From Rhizobiaceae bacterium (GTDB lineage Bacteria; Pseudomonadota; Alphaproteobacteria; Rhizobiales; Rhizobiaceae), in NCBI GenBank assembly GCA_905339215.1, contig CAJPFN010000041.1, positions 1 to 39,279 of the forward strand: 39,279 nucleotides of DNA, read 5' to 3'. The position numbers and the translations under genes are program-made. The notes below the pieces were generated by a model. The model did no database searches and was not told where the DNA came from. It was given only the letters and a program-made list of their open reading frames with translations. Shown here piece by piece: positions 14,177 to 22,053 of this stretch. Position 1 is the stretch's first letter, and each line of letters begins with the position of its first letter.

Positions 14177-14836
14177 ATGGATGCGCTCCCCCTGCCCGCG
14201 CCGGTCTGCACCCCTTACCCGGTCCGGGACCTCGTCGAAACGGCGCGCGCGCGGATCGCGCGGCAGGCACAGTATGCCGCACTCATCGCGAAGGGGGGCA
14301 GCAGGGCCGCCGTTGCGCGCGACTGGCTGGAGCAGGCGGCGGCATGTGTAGCGTCGCTGGCGCGACCGCAGGCGGCGCGAGTTCCCCTGGCGGCCCGCGT
14401 CAGCGGCGACGGCGTCGTGATCGAGGAAAAGTTGTTTTTCGGCGACAGAAGGCTCGTTGCCGATCTCGCCGCCGGCGGTCGGCTCTTCGCCTGCCTGTCG
14501 ACCCTCGCCTACGACCAGGCGCAAGCCTTCGACCGGCTCGGACGCGACTATGCGCTGTTTCACGTTCAGACCGACCTGGCGCGCGAGACGCTGTTCGCGC
14601 TCGCCCGCGCCGCCGACCGCTACGAGTGCGGGCGGCTGCCCGGCTGGCGAATCCGGCGCATCCCGGTGCAAATGCACGACCTGCGCGGGCGGGCGCACGT
14701 CTGGGATTCGGCCAAGGTCCAGTCGCTCCTCGGCGCGTTCGAAGGCGCTAACCCGGGAGTGGGCCTCACCGATACCGGCTTCTTCCAGCCACTGCACTCG
14801 CTGCTCGGGATGACGCTCATGCGCGCGCCCGGCTGA
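14177..14836 (+). CDS. Putative corrinoid-protein partner resembling the MetH reactivation domain
   Basis: A 219-residue soluble protein 11 bases after the corrinoid gene. The second half has a pattern like the B12-dependent methionine synthase activation domain: an FACLSTLAYDQAQAFDRLGR helix, a middle segment, and the ending GVGLTDTGFFQPLHSLLGMT, where the MetH family has LT...PxxSxxG. In corrinoid methyltransferase systems stand-alone proteins of this fold often sit beside the carrier. No Fe-S Cys motif of the RamA/RACo type is present. Reactivation of Co(II)-corrinoid, or docking for a reductase, is therefore inferred from weak similarity and position. It converges on the b561-like gene with a 3-base gap. 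Confidence 0.5.
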   Translation: MDALPLPAPVCTPYPVRDLVETARARIARQAQYAALIAKGGSRAAVARDWLEQAAACVASLARPQAARVPLAARVSGDGVVIEEKLFFGDRRLVADLAAGGRLFACLSTLAYDQAQAFDRLGRDYALFHVQTDLARETLFALARAADRYECGRLPGWRIRRIPVQMHDLRGRAHVWDSAKVQSLLGAFEGANPGVGLTDTGFFQPLHSLLGMTLMRAPG

Positions 14837-14839
14837 GGT

Positions 14840-15574
14840 TTACGGCTTCTTCGACTGGTCCTCGAAGAGCTTGGCATAGCGCCGCTTGTTGAACGGATTG
14901 TCGGGGTGGGACCCGTAGACGGACATGTAGGTGTCGTGATGGCGCCCGAGGCCTTGCAGGATCACGGAGAGCAGCAGGCTCACTGCCACGACGGCGGCGA
15001 AGGCGACGGCGATCCCCGGCAACCAGAACTGGGACAGCCCCGTCGCCACGGCGCCGCCAGCGCAGAACAGGGTGAAGTAGCCGGCGGTCTTGTGCCAGGC
15101 CTCGAACCACCAGCGCCGCGGCGTCATGTCGAAATGGTCGCCGCCCCAGGTCTGTCGGTCCTCGGGATCGGCAGCGGGGTTCTTGCGGCCGCCGTGACTG
15201 CCGCGGTACCAGGCGGAAACCACCTGAAGCGTCCCCAGGAAGAGCGTCGCGAGGCCGAAGAAGGAATGTAGCGTGCCGGACAAGCCGCCGGTGAGCATCA
15301 TTGCGAAGCCGACGGCGCCGAGCGTCAGGAAGATCGCCGCGTAGAGCAGCCGTTTGTGCACCGTCCAGCAGAGTTCCGGCCACGCCCATTTGGGCGTGCC
15401 GCGCGGAATTCCCCAGGTCCGGGGTGCGATCTTGCCGAAACGTAGGAAAATCACCGCGGCCGGTACCACCACGAACCAAAGGACAAACATAAGGAGCGCG
15501 TGGTTCTCCCAGTGGATGGGGATCGTGATATCGAGGAACGGAATACGGCCCTCGATCGGGATGTCAGAGCCCAT
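14840..15574 (-). CDS. Cytochrome b561-like membrane protein
   Basis: A 244-residue membrane protein with about five to six helices and the His pattern of the cytochrome b561 domain: IHWENHALLMF, CWTVHKRLLY, GTLHSFFGLAT and EAWHKTAGYF, enough for two b haems. The start at 15574 (MGSDIPIEGRIPF) overlaps the dehydrogenase stop by 11 bases; the longer open frame is shadow. The C-terminus (HHDTYMSVYGSHPDNPFNKR) is cytoplasmic or periplasmic and His/Asn-rich. It is the last gene of the methyltransferase operon. A membrane electron carrier at the end of a catabolic operon suggests that one of the oxidations feeds electrons to quinone (inference). Confidence 0.78.
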   Translation of the reverse strand: MGSDIPIEGRIPFLDITIPIHWENHALLMFVLWFVVVPAAVIFLRFGKIAPRTWGIPRGTPKWAWPELCWTVHKRLLYAAIFLTLGAVGFAMMLTGGLSGTLHSFFGLATLFLGTLQVVSAWYRGSHGGRKNPAADPEDRQTWGGDHFDMTPRRWWFEAWHKTAGYFTLFCAGGAVATGLSQFWLPGIAVAFAAVVAVSLLLSVILQGLGRHHDTYMSVYGSHPDNPFNKRRYAKLFEDQSKKP

Positions 15575-16550
15575 GGCCGGCCGCCTCGAGCGATTTGCGG
15601 TTGAAGACAAGCGCCGGGTCAAGGCGCTGCGCCAGCCCGGCGACCACGTTGCGCGCCGCGACCACGGCCATCCGCTCCGCCGCTTCAAGGCTCAGCGCAG
15701 CCGAATGCGGGCTGAGAACCACGTTCGGCAGTTTCAGGAGCGGCAGGTCCTGCGTCGGGGGCTCGGCCACGAAACAGTCCAGCGCGGCGCCGCCTGCCGC
15801 CATGCGACCGGTCAGCGCCGCGTGGAGCGCAACCTCGTCGACCATGCCGCCGCGGGCGGCGTTAACGAGGATCGCCGTCGGCTTCATCGCCGAAAGCTCC
15901 CCCACGCCGACCAGGCCGTGCGTGTCGGGTCCTGCGGGCAGGTGCAGGCTGAGCGCGTCGATCTCCGGCAGGACGGCGCGCCAGTCCCGAACCGCGCGGC
16001 AGCCCGCCGACGCGATCGCCGCAGCATCGACATAAGGATCGAAGGCTATGACCTCCATGTCGAAGGCGAGCGCCCGCCGCGCCACCTCGCGTCCAATGCG
16101 GCCGAAACCGAGGAGCAGCAGCCGGCGCCCGGCAACTTCGCCGACAGCGAGCGTGTCGCGGATCGCCCAGTTGCCGCCGCGCACGGCCGCGTCGTAAGGG
16201 CCGATCCGCTTGACGAGCGTGAGCAGCATGGCCATGACCTGCTCGGCCACGGAGACCGAGTTCACCGGGCCGACGGTCGTCACCGGAATGCCGCGCAGGG
16301 TGAGCGCCTCGACCGGCAGGTTGTCGCAGCCGACGCCGTGGCGTGAGACGACCTTCAGCCGCGGCATTGCGGCGGCCTGTTCGGCGGTCAGCACGCCGTA
16401 GCGGATCAGAAGCGCATCGGCCTCGCGAAGTCGGTCGATCGGCAGCGCCGCGCCTGGGTCGGTGACGACCTCGACCTCGAGTCCGTCCTCGGCCTCGAGC
16501 ACGGCCATACCGGAGGGATGGATGCGACCTGCGACCAGAACCCTTGCCAT
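15564..16550 (-). CDS. D-isomer-specific 2-hydroxyacid dehydrogenase
   Basis: A 328-residue NAD(P)-dependent dehydrogenase. The Rossmann motif is LLLLGFGRIGREVARRA. The catalytic Arg is in NAARGGMVDE, Glu in DCFVAEPP and His in LSPHSAALS, which completes the R/E/H triad. The family interconverts 2-oxo and D-2-hydroxy acids (phosphoglycerate, glyoxylate/hydroxypyruvate, others). In this operon, next to a HpcH/HpaI aldolase that releases 2-oxo acids or short aldehydes, it probably acts on such a product. Its start shares one base with the LVIVD stop (TGATG). It overlaps the b561 start by 11 bases. Confidence 0.9.
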   Translation of the reverse strand: MARVLVAGRIHPSGMAVLEAEDGLEVEVVTDPGAALPIDRLREADALLIRYGVLTAEQAAAMPRLKVVSRHGVGCDNLPVEALTLRGIPVTTVGPVNSVSVAEQVMAMLLTLVKRIGPYDAAVRGGNWAIRDTLAVGEVAGRRLLLLGFGRIGREVARRALAFDMEVIAFDPYVDAAAIASAGCRAVRDWRAVLPEIDALSLHLPAGPDTHGLVGVGELSAMKPTAILVNAARGGMVDEVALHAALTGRMAAGGAALDCFVAEPPTQDLPLLKLPNVVLSPHSAALSLEAAERMAVVAARNVVAGLAQRLDPALVFNRKSLEAAGHGL

Positions 16551-17788
16551 CAGATCCCGTCCACTTCCATGATCGTGAGGCCGGCATTCATGTCGGTCGT
16601 GTAGACGAGCCCGTTGCGGTCGACGTAGATGTCGGTCGTGTCGACCACGAGCGGGCGGTCAGGACGGTAGTCCATCAGCCGCGCCGGCGCCGGCGGGACG
16701 CAGGACGCCACCTCCTTCGGGCGGAACGGGTCGGAGATGTCGTACACCCGCGCGCCGGCGTTCTGGTAGCTGACGAACATCAGATCCTCGCTCTGGAAGC
16801 CCTCCGAACGGTTCTCGTGCACGTTGTGCGGACCGAACTGGCCGCCCTTGGCGACGTAGTCGACCTCGTCCGGCAGCGGCGTCGTGGCGATGCTGACCGG
16901 GTTGGCCGGCACCGAGATGTCATAAATCCAGTTGCGCTTGACGCCGTCCTCGCACCCGTCGAACACCGCTTCCTCGACCACGAACATCAGGCCGCGGCCC
17001 GGCAGCGGCAACGTGTTGTGGGTTCCACCTGCGAAGGGCGGGCAGGGATTGTCGTAGGCGAGCAGCTTCGGGTTGTGTCGGTCGGAAACGTCCATCAGCG
17101 TCACGCCGCCGTCGCGCCAGGCGCCGCAGGCTAGGTCGCCCTTGACGATCGCATGGTGCAGCGCGAAGCGACGCTTCGGATCCCAGGTCGGCACCTCGCC
17201 CGCCGCCGTGTTCATCCCCGGCAGCCACAGCCGGGAGACCGGCTCGGGCTTCTGGGGATTGCGGAAGTCGACGATCATGAAGATGTCGTCCGTGAAGCCC
17301 GGCGGCAGCGCCGACACATAGGCCCAGTCGCCGCCGTCCCAGAAGACGCGGTGCACGCCAAGGCCGGGGATCTTGAGGAAGGCGATCTCGCGCGGATTGG
17401 CGCGATCGGAGATGTCGTACACGCGCATGCCAGCCGCGTGGCCCTTCTCGGCAAGGTCGATCTTGTCGCCGATCGAACCCTTGTAGTAGTCGCCTGCGGC
17501 GATGTTCTCGGCCTTCAGCATGTCGCGCATGTTGTTGACGATCAGGATGTCGCCATGGGTCTGCAGATGCTGGCTCCAGGTGCCTTCCGGCTGGGGGACG
17601 TGGCGAACGAATCGCGGACGGCGTGGATCGCGCACGTCCATGACCGAGAAGCCGCCGCTGAAGACGTGGCCGACATAGGCATAGCCGCCGGACACCATCA
17701 CCTGGATGCCGTCGGCGCGCCCGCCCTGGTCCGAATGCCCGAGAATGCGCATGTTGAGCGCGTGGTCGGGTATGAGAAGGTCGCTCAT
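16550..17788 (-). CDS. LVIVD-repeat beta-propeller protein
   Basis: A 412-residue protein built of repeats of the LVIVD type, each with a pattern like A-Y-V-x-x-x-x-G-x-x-V-x-D-V-x-D-P-x-x-P: YVGHVFSGGFSVMDVRDPRR, ILIVNNMRDML, GMRVYDISDRANP, GGVTLMDVSDRHNP, GARVYDISDPFRP, and VYTTDMNAGLTIMEVDGI at the end. There is no signal peptide, so it appears cytoplasmic. It has many His (GHVFSGG, QHLQTHG, LHHAIVKG, FGPHNVHENR) that could bind a metal, as in selenium-binding-protein-like propellers. The function is not known. Stop-start overlaps on both sides (4 bases and 1 base) put it firmly in the methyltransferase operon. Confidence 0.8.
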   Translation of the reverse strand: MSDLLIPDHALNMRILGHSDQGGRADGIQVMVSGGYAYVGHVFSGGFSVMDVRDPRRPRFVRHVPQPEGTWSQHLQTHGDILIVNNMRDMLKAENIAAGDYYKGSIGDKIDLAEKGHAAGMRVYDISDRANPREIAFLKIPGLGVHRVFWDGGDWAYVSALPPGFTDDIFMIVDFRNPQKPEPVSRLWLPGMNTAAGEVPTWDPKRRFALHHAIVKGDLACGAWRDGGVTLMDVSDRHNPKLLAYDNPCPPFAGGTHNTLPLPGRGLMFVVEEAVFDGCEDGVKRNWIYDISVPANPVSIATTPLPDEVDYVAKGGQFGPHNVHENRSEGFQSEDLMFVSYQNAGARVYDISDPFRPKEVASCVPPAPARLMDYRPDRPLVVDTTDIYVDRNGLVYTTDMNAGLTIMEVDGI

Positions 17789-18564
17789 TGCGGTTCTCCG
17801 GCAGAGTTGCGTAGCGGAGCGAACCCTGCGGCCAGTGCGCGGGCACCCCCGATGAGGAAGCTGTGGTCCGAGCCTGACACCACAAAACTCGCGCCGTGCG
17901 CGGCAAAGCGGGCGAGGTCCTCGCCCGGCGCACAGTAAAGGCCGGTGGCGGCACCTTTCGCCGCCAGGATCTCGGCGGCGATGGCGTCGATCTCGGGCGA
18001 ACTGAAATCGTCGCGGCCATAGGAGAGGCTTAGGTCGGCGCGGCCGACGAACAGGCCGTCCACCCCGTCGACGGCTGCGATCGCGGCATGGTTCTCGACG
18101 CCCTCGCGGTCCTCGATCTGGCAGATGAGCGAGACCTCGGCAATGGCGGCGCGCCGGTGTTCGGCGAGCGGGCGCAGGCCGTACTGGCCGGCGCGCGTCG
18201 TGCCTGCGATGCCTCGCCCGCCGGGCACGTAGCGCACCGCGTCGGCCAGGGCGAGCGCCTGCTCGCGGGTCGTGACGTGCGGGACGACAACGCCGGCGGC
18301 GCCGCAGTCGAGAACGCCGAGGATGGTCGAGGGGCTGTGGTCCGGCACTCGCACCAGCGTCGCCACACCCGCCGCCCGGGCCGCTAGCAGACAGGCGTCG
18401 GTCGCGGCGCGGTCGAACGGCGAGTGCTCGCCGTCGAGTACGAGGAAATCGAGTCCCATGGCGCCGAGGATCTCGACCACCGTCGCATGCGGCGTCTTGA
18501 CGAAGGTGCCGAGCAGCGGCCGGCCCGCGGCGAGCTCCGCCTTGAAGCGCGCGTTCGGCGTCAT
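17785..18564 (-). CDS. HpcH/HpaI-family aldolase
   Basis: A 259-residue class II aldolase of the HpcH/HpaI family (4-hydroxy-2-oxo acid, 2-keto-3-deoxy-L-rhamnonate or 2-dehydro-3-deoxyglucarate aldolases). The TIM-barrel motifs are visible: FLVLDGEHSPFD with the catalytic His, TLVRVPDH, GVVVPHV, LICQIEDREGVEN with a metal-binding Glu, and GLFVGRADLSLSYG with the metal-binding Asp. The products would be pyruvate (or another 2-oxo acid) plus an aldehyde. It overlaps the methyltransferase stop and the LVIVD start by 4 bases each. Together with the 2-hydroxyacid dehydrogenase it indicates C-C cleavage of a hydroxy-oxo acid after demethylation (inference). Confidence 0.9.
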   Translation of the reverse strand: MTPNARFKAELAAGRPLLGTFVKTPHATVVEILGAMGLDFLVLDGEHSPFDRAATDACLLAARAAGVATLVRVPDHSPSTILGVLDCGAAGVVVPHVTTREQALALADAVRYVPGGRGIAGTTRAGQYGLRPLAEHRRAAIAEVSLICQIEDREGVENHAAIAAVDGVDGLFVGRADLSLSYGRDDFSSPEIDAIAAEILAAKGAATGLYCAPGEDLARFAAHGASFVVSGSDHSFLIGGARALAAGFAPLRNSAGEPQ

Positions 18565-19781
18565 GCGTCCCCCTCGCGGCCGAGCCGTTCGAAATAGGAC
18601 GCCCCGCTCGCCAACACCTCGTCGAGAGCGAGCGGATAGCGGCGCATCTGCTGAACCATCTCGAAGAAGGCCAGCGTGTTCTCCGGCGGGATGTCGTGGC
18701 CGATGTTGTGGCAGGGGGCGATGATGTAGCCGCCGTCCCGACCGAGGTCGGTCATGCGGCGGGCGATTTCCCAGCGTAGTTCCGCCACCGTGGCGTTCGG
18801 CATCATCTGCTGGACGTCCATGGCCCCGTGAAAGCGCAGCTGATCCCCGAACCGCGCCTTAAGGGCGGCCGTATCCTGCATGCCGGCGGTCGAGGTCTGC
18901 ACCGGGTTGAGGATGTCAGCCCCCGTCTCGATCAGATCCTGGATGAGCGGCAGTACGGCGCCGTCGGTGTGCATCATCACATAGACGTCGGCCTGCGACT
19001 TGATGTGATGATGGAGGCGGGTGTGGAAGGGCTTGATCCGGTTCCGATAGACCTTCGGCGACAGGAGCAGCGAGGTCTGCGTGCCGAGGTCGTCGGTGAC
19101 GTAGGCGATCTGCACGTAGGGTCCGACTTCCTCCATGAACCTGGTCCACATGCGGCAGAGCAGGTCGGTGATGCGGCCGAGAATCGCATCGGCGAGGGCG
19201 GGGTTGATCACCAGGTCCATGAAGAACTGCTGGTAGCCGCGCATCTGTAGGGCCGACATCAGGGGACCCGCCTTGATCGCGTCAGCGCCGAGCACGTAGC
19301 CCGTGGTTTCGTGGAGACGTCTCGCCCTTTCGCGGAGCCCGGCGAACTGGGCCGGGTCCTCGGGATCTGGCCAACAGCCGGCCGCAGCGACGTCTTCCGG
19401 CGTCTCGCAATCGGCGAGGGGCGCCTTTGCGAGCGTGTCGACGGCGAAATGGTCGCCATGCGCACCCCGGTACGGGACGTGCCACATGTCGAAATAGCCC
19501 TCTACGTCAGCGCGTTCCCTCACCTGCACCCAGTTCGGCACCAGCCAGCGGAAATCGATGCCGAAATGCTCGAGCAGCGCCTCGTCCGGCACGACAGTCT
19601 GCGCCATACGGTCGAGGATGAGGTCGTCGTTCTTCAAGTCGATCCGGGGCAGCAGCCGCTTCAGCGCGGCGTAATGCTTTTTGTGGATCGAGCCGATGTG
19701 CTTGCCCATGTCGAGTGGCACCCACTTCGGCGCCGCCCGCTCCATGGAGGCCTTGAAGTTTTCTCGCGGCGTCATCGCCAT
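18561..19781 (-). CDS. URO-D-family corrinoid methyltransferase
   Basis: A 406-residue member of the uroporphyrinogen decarboxylase superfamily, of the branch that contains methyl:corrinoid methyltransferases (MtaA/MtbA, CmuA and O-demethylase MT-I types). The fold's diagnostic segments are YVMMHTDGAVLPLIQDLIET (His271, Asp273), DILNPVQTSTAGM, LRFHGAMDVQQMMPN, and GYIIAPCHNIGHDIPPENTL with Cys357-His358. MtaA-type enzymes bind Zn by His-x-Cys and a distal Cys; here the first Cys is Asp. The start at 19781 is preceded by GAGAGGAA with good spacing, so the upstream MHAHA codons are leader, not protein. It heads a five-gene operon. The methyl donor is unknown, and the partner is presumably the corrinoid protein at 13488. 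Confidence 0.85.
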   Translation of the reverse strand: MAMTPRENFKASMERAAPKWVPLDMGKHIGSIHKKHYAALKRLLPRIDLKNDDLILDRMAQTVVPDEALLEHFGIDFRWLVPNWVQVRERADVEGYFDMWHVPYRGAHGDHFAVDTLAKAPLADCETPEDVAAAGCWPDPEDPAQFAGLRERARRLHETTGYVLGADAIKAGPLMSALQMRGYQQFFMDLVINPALADAILGRITDLLCRMWTRFMEEVGPYVQIAYVTDDLGTQTSLLLSPKVYRNRIKPFHTRLHHHIKSQADVYVMMHTDGAVLPLIQDLIETGADILNPVQTSTAGMQDTAALKARFGDQLRFHGAMDVQQMMPNATVAELRWEIARRMTDLGRDGGYIIAPCHNIGHDIPPENTLAFFEMVQQMRRYPLALDEVLASGASYFERLGREGDA

Positions 19782-19837
19782 TGCTGCCGTTCCTCTCGCC
19801 AAGCATGCTCCGACCGCACTACAGTTCGTCGGTAGAT

Positions 19838-19853
19838 ATGCATGCGCATGCAT
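19838..19853. promoter_or_regulatory. LacI-type operator, site 2
   Basis: ATGCATGCGCATGCAT is a perfect 16-bp palindrome centred on CG. It lies 57 bases before the methyltransferase start. It differs from site 1 at a single base. The motif GCATGC is repeated inside, which contributes to the symmetry. Confidence 0.7.
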
Positions 19854-19926
19854 TGTTCGCATTATGAGGTATATGTCAATTCATCTAGGCGCGACAAATT
19901 GCCCAGCCAATGAAACATATCCGCGA

Positions 19927-19942
19927 TTGAATGCGCATGCAT
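19927..19942. promoter_or_regulatory. LacI-type operator, site 3 (one degenerate arm)
   Basis: TTGAATGCGCATGCAT shares the centre and the whole right arm with site 2; the left arm departs at four positions. It lies 89 bases upstream of site 2 relative to the methyltransferase operon. It could be an auxiliary operator. Confidence 0.5.
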
Positions 19943-20230
19943 TCATGTTAGTTTCGAGTCACGTATATGACGACCGCCGACAGAGCAGCAAGACGTACGG
20001 TCCGAAGGGAGGCCCGGCTTGGTGGTGGAGCGACACAGTTCCGGAAGTCCGATTTCCGATGGACGGCGGCGTGCCTTTGACCGGGGGGTGCCGCGCGCAT
20101 GGCTACATCCGGCCGGTGCCGTCTGCACCCGATGGTCGGTCGGGTGCCCGCCACTACATTGGCAGCCCGCCCCACTCGCCAGTGCCCTGTTAGCGGCGGG
20201 ATGCAGCGGGGCGGCTTCGAGGGGTAGGAA

Positions 20231-21331
20231 ATGAGCGTTTTCAACACCCACCGGGCGTTCCGGGACGCCGTCGAGGTCGGCCAAGACCCTTATCCCGTCA
20301 CGGTTCCCCCCACGCCACCGGCCGAGTTTCTGGTCGTCCTGATCCCCGGTTTCTCGCAACTCTGCCTGTCTTCGCTGATCGATCCCCTGAGGATTGCCAA
20401 CGCGAGCTGCGGGCGGGAGGTCTTTCGGTGGCGGCTCGTGAGCGAGGACGGCGCGCCAGTGGAATCGGCGAGCGGGATCGGGGTGTGCGTGGCCGGCAGC
20501 ATTTGTGAGGCAGCGCGACAGATATCGCTCGGACATTTGCCGCGCGCGGTCGTGGCCTGCGCCGACAGGGATGTGGAGCGACGCTCTACGCCCGACATCC
20601 GCTCGCTCATGCGCCTATGCGCCCGGCGCGCCGTACCGCTCTACGGCCTAGGTACCGGATCGTGGCTTCTTGCGGAGGCTGGACTTCTCGAGGACGCCAA
20701 CTGCACTATCCACTGGGCCAAAATAGCGGCGCTGACAGAGACTTTCGTATCCCTGCAAGTCTCTGACGTGCTGTTCGTCCGACATCAGGGCATGATCACC
20801 TGCGCAGGCGAACTTGCGGCGCTCGATCTTGCACTGGAGCTGATTGACCAGCACGGCGGCTCCGAACTCACACGGACCGTCAGCCGGGTCGTCCTAGCCG
20901 ACAACCGTCGTGATGGGGAAAGCCGGCAGACGGCGCCGGCGGGGCTGCGCTATTCCGGAACCAGCGACAAGCTGATCAAGACCATCCGCATTATGGAGCG
21001 TGCGACCGAAGATCCGATCACCCTCGGCCAGATAGCGCGTCAGGCCGGCATTTCGCGGCGACAGATTGAACGTTTATTCCAACAGTATCTCGCGACAACG
21101 CCGTTGCGCTACTATTTAGGGCTGCGGCTGGCCAAGGCGCGCCAGTTGTTAAATTCAACAAACATGACCGTGCTGGACGTCGCCATCGCCTGTGGATTCG
21201 TCTCGGCTTCGCACTTCACGGCCTGCTTCAAGAAGCAGTATGGCGTCTCGCCGAGCCAAGTGCGTCGAAACGCCGGCACCAGGCGCATGCCGTCTGGCGT
21301 CCTCACCGATACAAGCTATATGGCGTTCTAG
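20231..21331 (+). CDS. GlxA-family (AraC/DJ-1 domain) transcriptional regulator
   Basis: A 366-residue regulator. Residues 30-215 form a DJ-1/PfpI-like domain (EFLVVLIPGFSQLCLSSLID through GELAALDLALELIDQHGG), lacking an obvious catalytic nucleophile-elbow Cys. Residues 250-345 hold the double HTH of the AraC family (LGQIARQAGISRRQIERLFQ and VLDVAIACGFVSASHFTACF, then KKQYGVSPSQVRR). The closest known types are the GbdR/CdhR/GlxA activators, several of which respond to quaternary amines such as glycine betaine and carnitine. That is a family-level hint that the pathway substrate may be a methylated amine, not proof. It faces away from the methyltransferase operon and converges on the hydrolase gene with a 4-base overlap. 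Confidence 0.88.
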   Translation: MSVFNTHRAFRDAVEVGQDPYPVTVPPTPPAEFLVVLIPGFSQLCLSSLIDPLRIANASCGREVFRWRLVSEDGAPVESASGIGVCVAGSICEAARQISLGHLPRAVVACADRDVERRSTPDIRSLMRLCARRAVPLYGLGTGSWLLAEAGLLEDANCTIHWAKIAALTETFVSLQVSDVLFVRHQGMITCAGELAALDLALELIDQHGGSELTRTVSRVVLADNRRDGESRQTAPAGLRYSGTSDKLIKTIRIMERATEDPITLGQIARQAGISRRQIERLFQQYLATTPLRYYLGLRLAKARQLLNSTNMTVLDVAIACGFVSASHFTACFKKQYGVSPSQVRRNAGTRRMPSGVLTDTSYMAF

Positions 21332-22053
21332 GCTACCAGCCAGGCGCGGACGTGTCGCGCCACGTCGATGGGCCGTTCGAGAATCGCGAAATGGCCGGCA
21401 TCGACTGTGACGAACCATGCCGTTTCGATCGCGCCGGAGATCTCCCGGTGAGCGTCGAGCGGGCACACCTGCTCATGCGTCCCGGCAAGGACGAGGGTCG
21501 GAACCCGGATGGAGATCAGACGCGGACGGCTATCGGCCCGGTCGATGGCCACCTCCGTCTGGTCGGCGAAGGCGTTCAGGCCGACCTCGCGCGCCATACG
21601 CGCGATCGATACCCTGAGGTCAGCGTCCTCAAGGCGCGCTGGCGCGACGAAGCGCTCCCAGTTGTCGTCGACATAGCTGCCGATGCCGAGCCTACGGGCG
21701 CGCGCGACCGCGTCGCGGCGCGTTTGCGCGTTGGCGGGCGGATCGGGGCGCGGCGTCGTCGACAGTAGTGCGAGCCTTTCGATCCGCTCGGGCGCCTGCG
21801 CGACCATCTCCATAGCGACGATGCCGCCGAGCGAGAAGCCGAGCAGCGAAACGCGCGGCGGCGCGCCGGCTAGGAGCTTGCCCGCCAACTCCCGTGCGCT
21901 GCGCGCCCCGGTCATGTCGCCGATCTCGGCCGGCGGATTCCCGAGTTCGCGCAGCAAGGGCTCGAACAGCCGGCCGTTGCAGAGCGTGCCTGGAAGCAGA
22001 AGCAGCGGTGCATAGCCGGCAGCGGCATCCGTCGCTGCGACCTTGTCGGTCAC
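21328..22053 (-). CDS. Alpha/beta-hydrolase
   Basis: A 241-residue alpha/beta-hydrolase with the nucleophile elbow GFSLGG (VSLLGFSLGGIVAMEMVAQA), an oxyanion region PLLLLPGTLCNGRLFEPLL, and the catalytic His in VDAGHFAILERP; the acidic residue is probably in LAGTHEQVCPLDAH. There is no signal peptide. The small size and PGTL loop resemble enol-lactonases and short-chain esterases. It overlaps the preceding RraA-like gene by 4 bases and is the last gene of the long importer operon. It may open a lactone or ester in the pathway (inference). Confidence 0.85.
   Translation of the reverse strand: MTDKVAATDAAAGYAPLLLLPGTLCNGRLFEPLLRELGNPPAEIGDMTGARSARELAGKLLAGAPPRVSLLGFSLGGIVAMEMVAQAPERIERLALLSTTPRPDPPANAQTRRDAVARARRLGIGSYVDDNWERFVAPARLEDADLRVSIARMAREVGLNAFADQTEVAIDRADSRPRLISIRVPTLVLAGTHEQVCPLDAHREISGAIETAWFVTVDAGHFAILERPIDVARHVRAWLVA

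Larger units (their letters stand above)
19782..20230. other. Intergenic control region between methyltransferase operon and AraC regulator
   Basis: This 449-base stretch separates divergent genes. The half next to the methyltransferase is AT-rich and carries two operator-like palindromes, 19838-19853 and 19927-19942, with centres 89 bases apart (about 8.5 turns), a spacing that would allow looping. The half next to the regulator gene is GC-rich and holds no convincing frame. The regulator's ribosome binding site, GGGGTAGGAA, is just before 20231. Confidence 0.5.

Noticed and set aside
19838-19862. Extended N-terminus of the methyltransferase (MRTMHAHAYL) as real protein
   Set aside because: A good ribosome binding site stands before 19781, family similarity begins there, and the extra codons coincide with a perfect palindrome.
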